Below, piece after piece: positions 1 to 9,800 of a stretch of 64,000 bases of DNA (its first letter is position 1; each line of letters opens with the position of its first letter). The DNA comes from an uncultured Alphaproteobacteria bacterium (GTDB lineage Bacteria > Pseudomonadota > Alphaproteobacteria > Rhizobiales > Ancalomicrobiaceae): NCBI GenBank assembly GCA_937892955.1, contig CALBKH010000096.1, positions 1-64,000 of the forward strand, read 5' to 3'. The notes under the pieces are model-generated. The model was given only the letters and a program-made list of their open reading frames with translations, was not told the origin of the DNA and did not search any database. The translations under genes were made by a program, and so were the position numbers.

Positions 1-116
1 TTAAACGCATCAAATCAACATGATGGTCCAACCGCGCACAGGTCTCCTCATACCAGTCTTGCGAAGTTCTGACCGTTTTCCGGGCGGTTCGGTTTCGAAG
101 GTCGGTGCTCCGACGT

Positions 117-239
117 CCCCTCTCCCCTCGTGGGGGAGGGACAGGGAGAGGGGTATACGACCTGTCCTCGAACTCTTGCGCTTGCGGAGTCTTCCGGAGT
201 GACCCCTCTCTCCGTCTCTCCCCCACGAGGGGGGAGAGG
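117..239. repeat. REP-like inverted repeat pair downstream of sdhE
   Basis: Two copies of a CT/GA-rich palindromic unit lie at 117-154 and 203-239 in opposite orientation, about 50 bases apart. Each copy can itself fold (for example CTCCCC-TCGTG-GGGGAG in the first). Units of this sort are common extragenic palindromes in alphaproteobacteria. Placed 60-185 bases past the sdhE stop, the pair could also act as a terminator on the minus strand. Apart from this pair I see nothing in 1-301 that looks like a gene. Confidence 0.6.
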
Positions 240-301
240 ACCGGATGCGAGGGCCTTCGGTAGATCCACGCCGATCGAGTCGAAAATTCGTGAGCGCGGT
301 A

Positions 302-589
302 TCAGACGCTCTTCTCGGCGTGGGTGAACTCGCGCATCGCCCGCCACACCGGGCGGTCGTGGATCGGATCGACCTCCTCGGTACCGACGATCCAGGCGAA
401 GAGTTCGCGGTCGGAGACGTCGAGGAGCGTTTCGTAGTCGTCGAGGTCGGCGTCGGAGAGGCCGGCGATGTGGGCATCGGCGAAATGCCCCATGACGAAG
501 TCCATCTCCTTGGTGCCGCGGTGCCAGGAGCGGTAGAGCGCCTTCTTGCGGCGCGCATCGAGCCCGTCGGTGGTCAAGGTGGTGGACAT
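302..589 (-). CDS. sdhE: FAD assembly factor SdhE
   Basis: The product (95 aa) belongs to the small SdhE/YgfY/CptB family (formerly DUF339). These proteins help covalent FAD attachment to the succinate dehydrogenase flavoprotein in the cytoplasm. The diagnostic RGxxE-type segment is visible as HRGTKE (residues 23-28), followed by the acidic DADLDDYETLLDVSDREL stretch typical of the five-helix fold. The ATG at 589 is preceded by GGAGAG at good spacing, and the length is normal for the family. No succinate dehydrogenase gene is present in the window, so the partner must be encoded elsewhere. The family assignment is confident; the flavinylation role is inferred from the family. Confidence 0.85.
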   Translation of the reverse strand: MSTTLTTDGLDARRKKALYRSWHRGTKEMDFVMGHFADAHIAGLSDADLDDYETLLDVSDRELFAWIVGTEEVDPIHDRPVWRAMREFTHAEKSV

Positions 590-706
590 CGCAGCTCTCC
601 GTCGATCGCTCCCGGACCTTCTAGAGCATTTCGCCGCCGCACGGTATCCGCGCCGTTGGTCGAAGCACGCCCCGGCGTCCGATGCCGAAACGACGACGGC
701 CGGGGT

Positions 707-728
707 CGAGGCCGGCCGCAGACGTCAT
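707..728 (-). terminator. GC-rich hairpin after the secreted Cys-protein gene
   Basis: A perfect 7-bp inverted repeat (CGGCCGG / CCGGCCG, 8-base loop) starts 15 bases past the stop of the gene ending at 743. There is no T-tract, so it may be a transcript-end stabiliser rather than a true intrinsic terminator. Confidence 0.3.
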
Positions 729-742
729 CGCGGGCGAGCTCC

Positions 743-1072
743 TCAGCGCACGCAGGTGGCGTAGGCCTCGGTGGTGGCGTTGTAGAGTTCGTCGGGGATG
801 GAGCGGTCGGACGAGATCTTGGCGACCTCCTCCTCCTTGACGCCCTTCATCACCTTGAAGGAGGCACACTGGCAGGCGTCGACCACCTTCTCCTTCTTCG
901 CCCCTTCCTTCGCCGCTTCGGCGTAGACGCAGGTGTCGAGCAGGGCGCGGCGGACGAGATCGCGGTTGATCTCCTTCTCCGGAATGCCCTGGGCCGAAGC
1001 GGAAGCGACGAGAGACGCGGCGAGACCGGCGCCGGCCAGGATCGACAGGGCACGACGGGAGAGGGACGACAT
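743..1072 (-). CDS. Small secreted protein with four cysteines, unknown function
   Basis: I do not recognise this 109-aa protein by family. Residues 1-27 form a clear Sec signal peptide (basic SRRALS, then an Ala/Leu core) with an ASA|QG cleavage site. The mature part of about 82 residues is helical and charged and has four cysteines at 48, 67, 69 and 107, enough for two disulfides in the periplasm. The CQC pair at 67-69 is notable. It sits between the molybdoenzyme gene and sdhE on the same strand, with gaps of 84 and 153 bases, so co-transcription is uncertain. A role with either neighbour is not shown by the sequence. Confidence 0.7.
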   Translation of the reverse strand: MSSLSRRALSILAGAGLAASLVASASAQGIPEKEINRDLVRRALLDTCVYAEAAKEGAKKEKVVDACQCASFKVMKGVKEEEVAKISSDRSIPDELYNATTEAYATCVR

Positions 1073-1156
1073 GTGGGGCTCCGTGGCGGCGAGAACGCGC
1101 CGGCGACGGACGCGTGAGGAAGAATGCCACGTCCCTAGCCGGACGCCGCGTCGCGC

Positions 1157-3274
1157 TCAAGTGGCGCGGCCGCCACTCTCCCGATTTTTCGTCGGCTCGA
1201 TCCGAACCCGGTTGTCGTGGAAGGCCGGACCGCCGTAGGGCGCGCACTGGTCGGCGCCGGTCAGCGTGTTGATGCCGCGGCCGTCGCGATGCGCCGAATT
1301 GGGGAAGATGCCCTCGGCGATCACCACGCCGCACCGCACCCCGTCGAAGCTCTCGGCGGTCGAGATCACCGCGCCGCGGGCGTTGACGAGGCGGATCTCC
1401 TCGCCATCGGCGATGCCGAGGTCGGCGAGGTCGTCCGGATGGATCTTCACCCGCGGCCCGCGCTCCTTGGCCATCGACGTCGCCGTCTCGGTGAAGGAGG
1501 AATTGAGGAAGTTGCGCGCCGGTGGCGTGACCAGCTTGAAGGGATGATCGGCATCCGGCTCCTCGGTCACCGCCCACTGGTCGGGCAGGCGCGGCAGGCT
1601 CTCCCACGGCCCCATCGGTCCGTCGTTCTCGGCGACGATCGTCGTCCAGTCGGGGGCGAAACGGAAACGGCCGTCGGGGTGGGCGAAGCCCTTCAGGTAG
1701 TGCGCCGTCTCGAAATCCGGCTGGCAGTCGATGGCGGGATGCTCGACATGGGCGTCGAAGCCGCCGAGACCGGCGACCCGCAACATGTGGTCGACGTGTT
1801 CGCGCGCCGTCATGTCGAAACCGGGATGGCTCACGCCGAGCCGTTTCGCCAGATCGCAGATGACGCGATGGTTCTCGCGCGCCTCCCCCGGCGGCTCGAT
1901 CAGCTTCGGCCCGAGCAGCAGATACTGGTTGCCGCCGCCGCGATAGAGATCGTCGTGCTCGAGGAAGGTGGTGGCCGGCAGGACGATGTCGGCCATCTTC
2001 GCCGTGTCGGTCATGAACTGCTCGTGCACCGCGACGAAGAGATCGTCGCGCGCGAACCCGGCGCGCACCTTCTCCTGGTCGGGCGCCACCGACATCGGGT
2101 TGGTGTTCTGGATCAGCATCGCCGTGACCGGTGACCCACCCTTCAGCGAGACCGGATCGCCGGTCAGCACCGCCCCGATGCGGCTCTGATCGAGCCGGCG
2201 AACTGAACGGTCGCGCAGGTCGGTGCCCTCGACCAGCGTCTTGTCGGTGCGGAAGATGGCGCCGTTGTTGTGGAAGGCCCCTCCCCCTTCGTGCCGCCAC
2301 GATCCGGCGACGACCGGCACGCAGCTCGCCGCATGCATGGCGACCGTGCCGTTGCGCTGACGCGAGAAGCCGTAGCCGAGGCGGAAGAAGGTCTTCGGCG
2401 TCGTGCCGACGGCGCGCGCGAATTCCTCGATCTCGGCCACCGACAGGCCGGTGATCGCCGCCGCCCATTCCGGCGTGCGGGAGGCGAGATGGGCCTCGAG
2501 TTCGGCCGGCACGTCCGCATACGTCGCCAGATAATCGCGATCGGCGAGGCCGTCGCGGAACAGCACGTGCATGACGGCGCAGGCGAGCGCCGCGTCGGTG
2601 CCGGGACGCAGGATCAGACCGATGTCCGCCTGCTCCATGGTCGAGGTGCGATAGACGTCGATGACGGCGATCCTGGCGCCGCGCTCTTTGCGCGCCCGGA
2701 TCGCGTGGGTCATGACGTTGACCTGGGTCGAGACCGGGTTCGTCCCCCAGATCACCACCAGATCCGACTTCGCCATCTCGCGCGGATCGGCGCCGGCGAG
2801 CCGCCCGGTGCCGGCGATCCAGCCGGTCCAGGCGAGGTTGGTGCAGATGGTGCCGAACTCCTCGGAATACTTCTTGGCGTGGCGCAGCCGGTTGATGCCG
2901 TCGCGCTGCACCAGCCCCATGGTGCCGGCGTAGTAGTAGGGCCAGACCGCTTCCGCGCCGTGCTTCGCCTCCGCCGCGAGGAAGGCCTCGGCGATGCGGT
3001 CGAGCGCCTCGTCCCACGAGATCTCGCGGAACTGACCCGAGCCCTTGGGGCCGGAGCGGGCGAGCGGCGTCACCAGACGGTTCGGCGCATGCACCCGTTC
3101 GGCGTAGCGGGCGACCTTGGCGCAGATCACCCCGGCCGTGTAGCTGTTCTCCGTCGAGCCGCGAACGCGCCCGATGGTGCGCTCGTCGAGCACCTCGACC
3201 TCGAGGCTGCAGGTCGAGGGACAATCGTGCGGGCAGGTGGTGCGGGCGGTGCGGACCGCGGTGGGACGCGTCAT
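1157..3274 (-). CDS. Molybdopterin-dependent oxidoreductase (DMSO reductase family, COG0243)
   Basis: The 705-aa product belongs to the bis-MGD molybdenum/tungsten enzyme superfamily. An N-terminal [4Fe-4S] site is formed by Cys14, Cys18, Cys22 and Cys51 in the TTCPHDCPSTC region. The body carries the usual segments (WGTNP around the cofactor, NTNPMSVAPD) and a C-terminal molydopterin-dinucleotide-binding domain (PARNFLNSSF, then RVKIHPDDL). There is no twin-arginine or other signal peptide, so it is probably cytoplasmic. A possible metal ligand is the Cys in TICTNLAW, but this is inference. No electron-transfer subunit gene is adjacent, so it may be monomeric, and the substrate is unknown. 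The ATG at 3274 with GGAG 10 bases upstream was chosen; an upstream ATG at 3304 would add ten basic residues. Confidence 0.8.
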   Translation of the reverse strand: MTRPTAVRTARTTCPHDCPSTCSLEVEVLDERTIGRVRGSTENSYTAGVICAKVARYAERVHAPNRLVTPLARSGPKGSGQFREISWDEALDRIAEAFLAAEAKHGAEAVWPYYYAGTMGLVQRDGINRLRHAKKYSEEFGTICTNLAWTGWIAGTGRLAGADPREMAKSDLVVIWGTNPVSTQVNVMTHAIRARKERGARIAVIDVYRTSTMEQADIGLILRPGTDAALACAVMHVLFRDGLADRDYLATYADVPAELEAHLASRTPEWAAAITGLSVAEIEEFARAVGTTPKTFFRLGYGFSRQRNGTVAMHAASCVPVVAGSWRHEGGGAFHNNGAIFRTDKTLVEGTDLRDRSVRRLDQSRIGAVLTGDPVSLKGGSPVTAMLIQNTNPMSVAPDQEKVRAGFARDDLFVAVHEQFMTDTAKMADIVLPATTFLEHDDLYRGGGNQYLLLGPKLIEPPGEARENHRVICDLAKRLGVSHPGFDMTAREHVDHMLRVAGLGGFDAHVEHPAIDCQPDFETAHYLKGFAHPDGRFRFAPDWTTIVAENDGPMGPWESLPRLPDQWAVTEEPDADHPFKLVTPPARNFLNSSFTETATSMAKERGPRVKIHPDDLADLGIADGEEIRLVNARGAVISTAESFDGVRCGVVIAEGIFPNSAHRDGRGINTLTGADQCAPYGGPAFHDNRVRIEPTKNRESGGRAT

Positions 3275-3399
3275 GGGCCTTGGTCTCCGGCGAGCCGCGA
3301 TCATGCCGCAATCACCGCCCGTCGACGAGATCGGGCGGCGGCCGCCGGCGATGAAATTCTCGGATCGGATCGATCGACGGCATCGATCGGTGAGGCCGG

Positions 3400-3672
3400 T
3401 CAGACCGGTTTGCCGAATTTCGGGAAGAACGGGATGTCGTCGAGACCGATCCCCGAGTTGAGCAGCGCGACGATGCCGGCGAGGACGATCGCGGCGAGCA
3501 CCGTGGTGAGGCCGGCCTTGAGCAGCAGCTGCGGCCTCGCCGGCGCAGAGGCCGGCGTCCCCGGCACCACCTCCCCCGATTCGCCCTGCGTCCTGACCTT
3601 CAGCGGCAGCACCGCGAACAGGCAGATCCACCAGATCACGAAATACATCGCGACCAACGTACCGATCTTCAT
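3400..3672 (-). CDS. DUF1467 family inner-membrane protein
   Basis: This 90-aa protein starts MKIGTLVAMYFVIWW and has two membrane segments, about residues 5-26 and 53-75. The loop between them carries the KVRTQGESGEVVPGTPASAP stretch that is characteristic of the DUF1467 family in alphaproteobacteria. The function is unknown. In Hyphomicrobiales it commonly follows the rnj-mce block, as here. The start at 3672 is preferred over the longer frame to 3753 because the extra N-terminus would be arginine-rich, low-quality sequence inside the hairpin region downstream of mce. Confidence 0.8.
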   Translation of the reverse strand: MKIGTLVAMYFVIWWICLFAVLPLKVRTQGESGEVVPGTPASAPARPQLLLKAGLTTVLAAIVLAGIVALLNSGIGLDDIPFFPKFGKPV

Positions 3673-3693
3673 GGGACCTCGAGGGCTCGAAAC

Positions 3694-3716
3694 GGAAAAG
3701 GGCGCCGGCCGGCGCC
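3694..3716 (-). terminator. Intrinsic-terminator-like palindrome between mce and the DUF1467 gene
   Basis: A 16-base perfect palindrome (GGCGCC-GGCC-GGCGCC, 3701-3716) is followed on the minus strand by CTTTTCC. It lies 50 bases past the mce stop and just ahead of the DUF1467 start, so it could end or attenuate the mce transcript. Confidence 0.45.
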
Positions 3717-3765
3717 GACGCCCATCCTGGAACGCGAAACGGGTCCGCCGCAAGGGGCGGCAGGA

Positions 3766-4170
3766 TCAGACCTGCTCGATCTCCACGAGCGTGCCGCAGA
3801 AGTCCTTCGGGTGGAGGAACAGCACCGGCTTGCCGTGGGCGCCGATCTTCGGCTCGCCCGAGCCGAGAACACGCATGCCGTCGGCCTTGAGCTTGTCGCG
3901 GGCGGCGATGATGTCCTCGACCTCGTAGCAGAGATGATGGATGGCGCCGTCCGGGTTCTTCTCGACGAACTTGGCGATGGTCGAGGCCTCGCCCAGCGGC
4001 TCGAGCAGTTCGACCTTGGTGTTGGGCAACTCGACGAAGACGACGGTGACGCCGTGATCGGGCTGCGGCAGCGGCGCCGAGACCTTGGCGCCGAGCGTGT
4101 CGCGATAGACCGCGGTGGCGGCCTCGAGGTTCTTCACCGCGATGGCGACATGGTTGAGACGACCGATCAT
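3766..4170 (-). CDS. mce: Methylmalonyl-CoA epimerase
   Basis: A 134-aa vicinal-oxygen-chelate protein that interconverts (2S)- and (2R)-methylmalonyl-CoA in propionyl-CoA metabolism. Visible features are the N-terminal LNHVAIAVKN (metal His), the SAPLPQPDHGVTVVFVELPNTKVELLEPLG core with the epimerase-specific strand, the HHLCYEVED metal-binding strand and the C-terminal LVEIEQV containing the last metal Glu. The length is normal for a single-gene bacterial epimerase. It follows rnj by 109 bases and precedes DUF1467 on the same strand, the order commonly seen in Hyphomicrobiales. Confidence 0.92.
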   Translation of the reverse strand: MIGRLNHVAIAVKNLEAATAVYRDTLGAKVSAPLPQPDHGVTVVFVELPNTKVELLEPLGEASTIAKFVEKNPDGAIHHLCYEVEDIIAARDKLKADGMRVLGSGEPKIGAHGKPVLFLHPKDFCGTLVEIEQV

Positions 4171-4279
4171 GGGGCTTCTCCTCGAATGACGGACAGAACG
4201 TGCGACGACGATTAGTCCCGTCTCCGGCGCCGGGCAATCCCCGGCGGTGGTGTCGATGGTCGTAGCCCGAAGCCGCGCC

Positions 4280-5962
4280 TCACACCACCGAGATCATCAC
4301 CTCGACGATCGGCTTCTTGCCCCAGCGCTCGTTCACCGCGCCGCGCACCGCGCGCTTGACCGCGTCGCGCACCATCTCGACGTCCTTGCGCCGCGCCCGC
4401 GGCAGGCCGTCGAGCGTGTTGCCGGCTGCGACCTCGATGGTGTCGCGGAAGGGCATGCCGCGCTCGTCCTCCTCCGGCAGGCCGATCAGCGCCACTTCCG
4501 GCTCGGCGAGCGAATTGCCCTTGGCGTCGATCACCAGCGACACCGCCACGACGCCGGCGAAGGATGCCTTGCGGCGGGCGCTGGTGCCCGACTTGTCCGG
4601 CTCGACCATGAGATTGCCGTCGCGGAAGATCCGCCCGGTGAAGACCTCGTCGACCTCCTCCACCGGTCCCGGCGCCAGACGCAGCATCTTGCCGTTCCAG
4701 GCGTGGCCGATCTCGCCGACGCCCATCGAGCGGGCGAATTCCGCATGGACGGAGAGGTGCAGCGCCTCGCCGTGGACCGGCACCGCGACCTGCGGCCTGA
4801 CCGCCTCGTAGAGACGCTTCATCTCGCCGCGCCGCGGGTGGCCGGAGACGTGCACCAGCGCATCGCGGTCGGTGATGATCTTCACCCCCACCTTGGCGAG
4901 CGCATTCTGGATGGCGTTCACCGACTTCTCGTTGCCCGGGATGGTGCGCGACGAGAAGATCATGCGGTCGCCGGCGGACATGGCGATGTGGCGGTGGTCG
5001 CCCTGGGCGATCCGCGCGAGCGCGGCGCGGCTCTCGCCCTGGGATCCGGTCAGAAGCGCCACCACCTTGTCGCGCGGCAGGTAGCCGTAGGCCTCCTGGT
5101 CGAGGAACTCCGGCAGGCCGTCGAGGTAGCCGAGTTCCTTGGCGACGTCGATCGCCCGGCGCATGGCGCGGCCCAGCACCACGACGTTGCGCTCGGCGGC
5201 GAGCGCCGCTTCGGCGACCGCACGGACGCGGCCGACGTTCGAGGCGAAGGTGGTGACGCAGACACGGCCGGGAGCCGAGGCGACGAGCTCGGCGAGGGAC
5301 GCGGCCACCTCCTTCTCCGACGGGCTCGAGCCGTCGCGCAGCACGTTGGTCGAATCCGAGATGAGCGCCCGCACACCCTTGTCGCCGAGTTCACGGAAAC
5401 GATCGAAGTCGGTCGCCCAGCCGAGCACCGGCGTCTCGTCGACTTTCCAGTCGCCGGTGTGGATCACCGTGCCGAGCGACGTGGTGATCGCCAGCGATAC
5501 GGCCTCGGGGATCGAATGGGCGACGGCGATCGCCTCGACCGCAAAGGGCGCGAGGTGCAGCGTGTCGCCGGCGGTGAAACGGGTGACCGGGATCTCCGGC
5601 GAGCCCGCCTCGCCCGCCGCCTTGGCCTCCAGCAGGTCGGCGGCGAAGGGGGTCATGAAGACCTTGCACTTCAGCTTGGGCCACACCTCGAGCAGGGCGC
5701 CGAAATGGTCCTCGTGGGCATGGGTGATGACGATGCCGACGAGGTTCTTGCGCTCTTCCTCGATGAAGCGGATGTCGGGGAAGATCAGCTCGACACCCGG
5801 CTCGTCGAATTCCGAGGCGAAGGTGATGCCGCAGTCGACCATCAGCCATTGGCGGTCGTCCTCCGGGCCGAAGCCGTAGAGGGCGAGGTTCATGCCGATC
5901 TCGCCGACGCCGCCGAGCGGCAGGAAAACCAGTTCGTCGCCCGCGGGCTTGCGCTTCGCCAT
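4280..5962 (-). CDS. rnj: Ribonuclease J
   Basis: The 560-aa product is a beta-CASP metallo-beta-lactamase ribonuclease acting in mRNA decay and rRNA maturation, with endo- and 5'-3' exonuclease activity in the family. The metal motif THAHEDHFG is at 80-88 (HxHxDH at 81-86). Further metal and beta-CASP signatures follow (HTGDWK, SDSTNVLRDGSSPSE, VSGHPRRGEMKRL, PVHGEALHLSVHAEF). A GTG at 5968 overlaps the birA stop as GTGA. GGAG is placed 5-6 bases ahead of the ATG at 5962, so that ATG is the better start. It is probably co-transcribed and translationally coupled with birA at the end of the nuo operon. Confidence 0.93.
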   Translation of the reverse strand: MAKRKPAGDELVFLPLGGVGEIGMNLALYGFGPEDDRQWLMVDCGITFASEFDEPGVELIFPDIRFIEEERKNLVGIVITHAHEDHFGALLEVWPKLKCKVFMTPFAADLLEAKAAGEAGSPEIPVTRFTAGDTLHLAPFAVEAIAVAHSIPEAVSLAITTSLGTVIHTGDWKVDETPVLGWATDFDRFRELGDKGVRALISDSTNVLRDGSSPSEKEVAASLAELVASAPGRVCVTTFASNVGRVRAVAEAALAAERNVVVLGRAMRRAIDVAKELGYLDGLPEFLDQEAYGYLPRDKVVALLTGSQGESRAALARIAQGDHRHIAMSAGDRMIFSSRTIPGNEKSVNAIQNALAKVGVKIITDRDALVHVSGHPRRGEMKRLYEAVRPQVAVPVHGEALHLSVHAEFARSMGVGEIGHAWNGKMLRLAPGPVEEVDEVFTGRIFRDGNLMVEPDKSGTSARRKASFAGVVAVSLVIDAKGNSLAEPEVALIGLPEEDERGMPFRDTIEVAAGNTLDGLPRARRKDVEMVRDAVKRAVRGAVNERWGKKPIVEVMISVV

Positions 5963-5964
5963 CG

Positions 5965-6762
5965 TCACTCCGTTCCCCGACCGTCGGGGAAGAACACGTC
6001 ACCGGCCGAGATCGTCCGCCGTCCGCCGTCGGCGGTCCTCAGCACCAGCCGCCCGGCGGTGTCGATCGCTTCGAAGATCCCGTGCTCCTCGCCGTCGACG
6101 CGGCGCACCCGGATCGGTCCACCGAGCCCGACGGCATGGCCGAGCCATTCGTTGCGCACCGCGCCGAAGCCGAACCCGGTCTCCCAGATCGCCAACATCC
6201 GCGCCAGCGCCTCGGCGAGATCGTCGAAGAGCATCTCCGGCAGCACCGAACAGCCGCAGGCGAGCAGGCTCGTCGCCGGCGTCTCGGTGGCGGCCGGCGC
6301 CTCCTTGCAATTGATGCCGATGCCGACGGCGACCGCCGTACGGCCATCGGCGATCTTCGTCGACTCGAGCAGGATCCCGGCGACCTTGCGGCCGTCGACC
6401 AACAGGTCGTTCGGCCATTTGATCTTCACCCGGCTGTCCCCGCGCGCCACGTGAGCGGCGACGGCACGGCGCGCCGCGGTCACCGCGACGAACGGCAGCT
6501 CGGCGAGATGCATCGGCTCGCACGGATCGATCAGCAGCGCCGAGGCGAAGAGATTGCCCGTTTCCGACACCCAGACACGACCGCGCCGACCGCGACCGGA
6601 GGTCTGACGATCGGCGACGATCCACAGCTGACCGGGATCACCGGCGCGGGCGCGATCGAGCGCCGCGTCGTTGGTGGAGGGCAGAACGGCGAAGCGCTCC
6701 ACCCGCCAGGAGCGTCCGTCCGCGGCGGCCGGATGCCGGCCGCCGGGCGTGGTCGCGACCAT
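5965..6762 (-). CDS. birA: Biotin--[acetyl-CoA-carboxylase] ligase
   Basis: This 265-aa biotin protein ligase activates biotin with ATP and transfers it to carboxylase carrier domains. The catalytic loop SGRGRRGRVW is at 55-64, KWPNDLLVDGRKVAGILLES at 115-134 and VGIGINC near 146. There is no N-terminal winged helix, so this is the monofunctional class that does not act as the E. coli BirA repressor. It overlaps nuoN by ATGA at its start and rnj at its stop, placing it inside the nuo transcription unit. This arrangement (nuoN-birA-rnj) is usual in this group. Confidence 0.93.
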   Translation of the reverse strand: MVATTPGGRHPAAADGRSWRVERFAVLPSTNDAALDRARAGDPGQLWIVADRQTSGRGRRGRVWVSETGNLFASALLIDPCEPMHLAELPFVAVTAARRAVAAHVARGDSRVKIKWPNDLLVDGRKVAGILLESTKIADGRTAVAVGIGINCKEAPAATETPATSLLACGCSVLPEMLFDDLAEALARMLAIWETGFGFGAVRNEWLGHAVGLGGPIRVRRVDGEEHGIFEAIDTAGRLVLRTADGGRRTISAGDVFFPDGRGTE

Positions 6763-8186
6763 CAGAAGAAGGTCTTGGCCGCGGCATTGGCCGCCGACAC
6801 GATACCGTTGCCGGCGAAGACGAAGACCAGCACGAAGATCGAAGCGACGGCGAACACCACCTTCTGCTCGATCGACGGACGATCGAGTTCGGCCGCCGGC
6901 TCGTCGAAGTAGATCACCTTGACGATGCGGATGTAGTAGAAGGCGCCGACGACGCTCGCCAGCACGCCGAGGACGGCCAGCACGAAGAGCTTGGCCTCGA
7001 CGGCGGCTAGGAAGACGTACAACTTGCCGAAGAAGCCGGCGAGCGGCGGGATGCCGGCGAGGCTGAACAGCAGCATCGACAGGCCGAAGGCGACGAGCGG
7101 CTGCGACCGCGACAGGCCGGCGAGATCGGCGATGTCCTCGACCGCCTTGCCGTCACGGCGCATCGACAGGATCAGCGCGAAGGTGCCGAGCGTCGTCACC
7201 AGATAGATGGCGAGATAGATCGACACGCCGGCGATGCCCTGCACGGTGCCGGCGGCGAGACCGACCAGCGCGTAGCCCATGTGACCGATCGACGAATAGG
7301 CCATCAGGCGCTTGATGTTGGTCTGGCCGATACCGGCGAAGGCGCCGAGCGCCATCGAGGCGAAGGCGATGAAGACGATGATCTGCTGCCAGTTGTGGCC
7401 CGCCGGTCCGAGCGCCTCGGCGACGACGCGGATCACCAGCGCGAAGGCGGCGACCTTCGGCGCACCGGCGAAGAAGGCGGTGACCGGGGTCGGCGCGCCC
7501 TCGTAGACGTCGGGCGTCCACATGTGGAACGGCACGGCCGAGATCTTGAAGGCGAGGCCGGCGAGCACGAAGACGAGGCCGAAGACCAGGCCGAGCGACA
7601 CGCCGTGCGCCTTCAGATGCGCCGCGATCTCCGGGAAGCCGGTGTGGCCGGTGAAGCCGTAGAGCATCGACGCGCCGTAGAGCAGCATGCCCGAGGAGAG
7701 CGCGCCGAGGACGAAGTACTTCAGGCCCGCTTCCGTCGACTTCAGATTGTCGCGATCGATCGAGGCGACGACGTAGAGGGCGAGCGACTGCAGCTCGAGG
7801 CCGAGATAGAGCGAGATCAGGTCGTTGGCCGAGATCATCGCCATCATGCCGACGGTGGCGAGCACCACCAGTACCGGATACTCGAAGCGCCCCCACTTGT
7901 CGGTCGCCGCCGGTCGCGCCGACAGCACGATCGCGGTGGCCGAACCGACCAGCGCCAGCACCTTCATGAAGGTGGAGAAGGGGTCGACGACAAAGGTGCC
8001 ACCGAAGGCCGACGCCGAGGTCGGTCCGACCAGCACCCACACCAACGCGACGACGAGGGCGAGCACGGCGCCCCAGGTCACCACGCCGACCGACTTCTCG
8101 CCGACGAAGACGCCGAGCATGAGAAGCGCCAGCGCGCCGATCGCGAGGAGGATCTCCGGCATCACCGGCATCAGATCGAGTGTCAT
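6762..8186 (-). CDS. nuoN: NADH-quinone oxidoreductase subunit N
   Basis: The 474-aa antiporter-like membrane subunit of complex I carries out proton translocation in the distal membrane arm region near NuoK/J/A. About 14 hydrophobic segments are visible. The conserved stretch [20 protein letters not shown] carries the key lysine and the broken-helix proline-glycine region, followed by [14 protein letters not shown]. It is the last nuo gene; its TGA overlaps the birA ATG. A 102-base gap separates it from nuoM. Confidence 0.95.
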   Translation of the reverse strand: MTLDLMPVMPEILLAIGALALLMLGVFVGEKSVGVVTWGAVLALVVALVWVLVGPTSASAFGGTFVVDPFSTFMKVLALVGSATAIVLSARPAATDKWGRFEYPVLVVLATVGMMAMISANDLISLYLGLELQSLALYVVASIDRDNLKSTEAGLKYFVLGALSSGMLLYGASMLYGFTGHTGFPEIAAHLKAHGVSLGLVFGLVFVLAGLAFKISAVPFHMWTPDVYEGAPTPVTAFFAGAPKVAAFALVIRVVAEALGPAGHNWQQIIVFIAFASMALGAFAGIGQTNIKRLMAYSSIGHMGYALVGLAAGTVQGIAGVSIYLAIYLVTTLGTFALILSMRRDGKAVEDIADLAGLSRSQPLVAFGLSMLLFSLAGIPPLAGFFGKLYVFLAAVEAKLFVLAVLGVLASVVGAFYYIRIVKVIYFDEPAAELDRPSIEQKVVFAVASIFVLVFVFAGNGIVSAANAAAKTFF

Positions 8187-8288
8187 GTCGGCCTCACAGC
8201 CCCTGTCGTCACATCCCCGCGGGGTTCACCCGCCGCGGTTCGTCCATCTTCTGTCGTCGAGAGGGGGGGATCCCCCTCCCCTCGTCTC

Positions 8289-9800
8289 TCAGTTGGCGAC
8301 CAGCGCCGCGACCTTGCCGGCGGCGGCGATCGCCGCCTGCGTCTTGGTCACCAGCGCCTGCACCGAGGCTTCCGAAGCGTTCAGCACCGGCGCCGGATAG
8401 ACACCGTAGAAGATCGTCACCAGGACCAGCGGCACGACGACGATGCGCTCGCGCCAGTCGAGGTCGAGGATGCCCTGGAGCGACGGCTTTTCGAGCTTGC
8501 CGTTCATCACCCGAGCCAGCAGCCACAGCGCATAACCGGCCGACAGGATCACGCCGGACGCGGCGAACAGCGCCACCCAGGTGTTGGCGCGATAGGCGCC
8601 GAGCAGGGTGAGGAACTCGCCGACGAAGCCCGAGGTGCCCGGCAGGCCGACGTTGGCCATGGTGAACACCAGGAAGGCCACGGCGTACCACGGCATCCGG
8701 TTCACCAGACCGCCGTAGGCGGCGATGTCGCGGGTGTGCATGCGGTCGTAGATGACGCCGACCGAGAGGAACAGCGCGCCCGACACGAAGCCGTGGGAGA
8801 TCATCTGGAAGATGGCGCCCTGGAGACCGGCGGCGTTGAGCGTGAAGATGCCCATGGTCACGTAGCCCATGTGGGCGACCGACGAATAGGCGATCAGCTT
8901 CTTGATGTCCTCCTGCGCCAGCGCCACCAGCGAGGTGTAGACGATCGCCACCACCGAGAGGGTGAAGATCATCGGCTGGAAGTACTCCGACGCCAGCGGG
9001 AACATCGGGATCGAGAAGCGCAGGAAGCCGTAGCCGCCCATCTTCAGGAGGATGCCCGCCAGGATCACCGAACCGGCCGTCGGCGCCTCGACGTGGGCGT
9101 CGGGCAGCCAGGTGTGGACCGGCCACATCGGCATCTTCACCGCGAAAGAGGCGAAGAAGGCGAGGAAGGCCCAGGTCTGCAGGGTGGCCGGGAAGTTGTG
9201 CTGCAAGAGCGTCGGGATGTCGGCGGTGCCGGCCTGGAAGTACATCGCCAGCATGGCGATGAGCATCAGCACCGAGCCGAGCAGGGTGTAGAGGAAGAAC
9301 TTGAACGAGGCGTAGACGCGACGCGGTCCACCCCACACGCCGATGATGATGAACATCGGAATGAGGCCGGCCTCGAAGAAGACGTAGAAGAGCATCAGAT
9401 CGAGCGCGGTGAAGACGCCGATCATCAGCGTCTCGAGCACCAGGAAGGCGATCATGTACTCCTTCACCCGGTTCTGCACGCTGTCCCAGGAGGCGAGGAT
9501 GCAGAAGGGCATGAGGAAGGTGGTCAGGATCACGAAGGCGACGGAGATGCCGTCGACGCCCATGTGGTAGTTGAACAGACCACCGAGCCAGGTCGACTTC
9601 TCCACCATCTGGAAGCCCGGGTTCGAGGGATCGAACCGGCTCCAGATCAGGAGCGACACCAGGAAGGTCACCACCGTGGTGATCAGCGCGATCACCCGGA
9701 TGTTGCGCTTCGCCACCTCGTCGTCGCCGCGCACCAGCGCGAGGAACAGCACGCCGACCAGCGGCAGGAACGTGACGATCGTGAGCAGTGAATTGCCCAT
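8289..9800 (-). CDS. nuoM: NADH-quinone oxidoreductase subunit M
   Basis: The 503-aa antiporter-like subunit of complex I. Family signatures include [24 protein letters not shown] with the lysine and the broken helix, and [18 protein letters not shown]. The ATG at 9800 shares one base with the nuoL stop (TGATG) and has GGGGGAG seven bases upstream. The GTG one codon earlier is spaced less well. Tight overlap with nuoL indicates translational coupling. Confidence 0.95.
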   Translation of the reverse strand: MGNSLLTIVTFLPLVGVLFLALVRGDDEVAKRNIRVIALITTVVTFLVSLLIWSRFDPSNPGFQMVEKSTWLGGLFNYHMGVDGISVAFVILTTFLMPFCILASWDSVQNRVKEYMIAFLVLETLMIGVFTALDLMLFYVFFEAGLIPMFIIIGVWGGPRRVYASFKFFLYTLLGSVLMLIAMLAMYFQAGTADIPTLLQHNFPATLQTWAFLAFFASFAVKMPMWPVHTWLPDAHVEAPTAGSVILAGILLKMGGYGFLRFSIPMFPLASEYFQPMIFTLSVVAIVYTSLVALAQEDIKKLIAYSSVAHMGYVTMGIFTLNAAGLQGAIFQMISHGFVSGALFLSVGVIYDRMHTRDIAAYGGLVNRMPWYAVAFLVFTMANVGLPGTSGFVGEFLTLLGAYRANTWVALFAASGVILSAGYALWLLARVMNGKLEKPSLQGILDLDWRERIVVVPLVLVTIFYGVYPAPVLNASEASVQALVTKTQAAIAAAGKVAALVAN

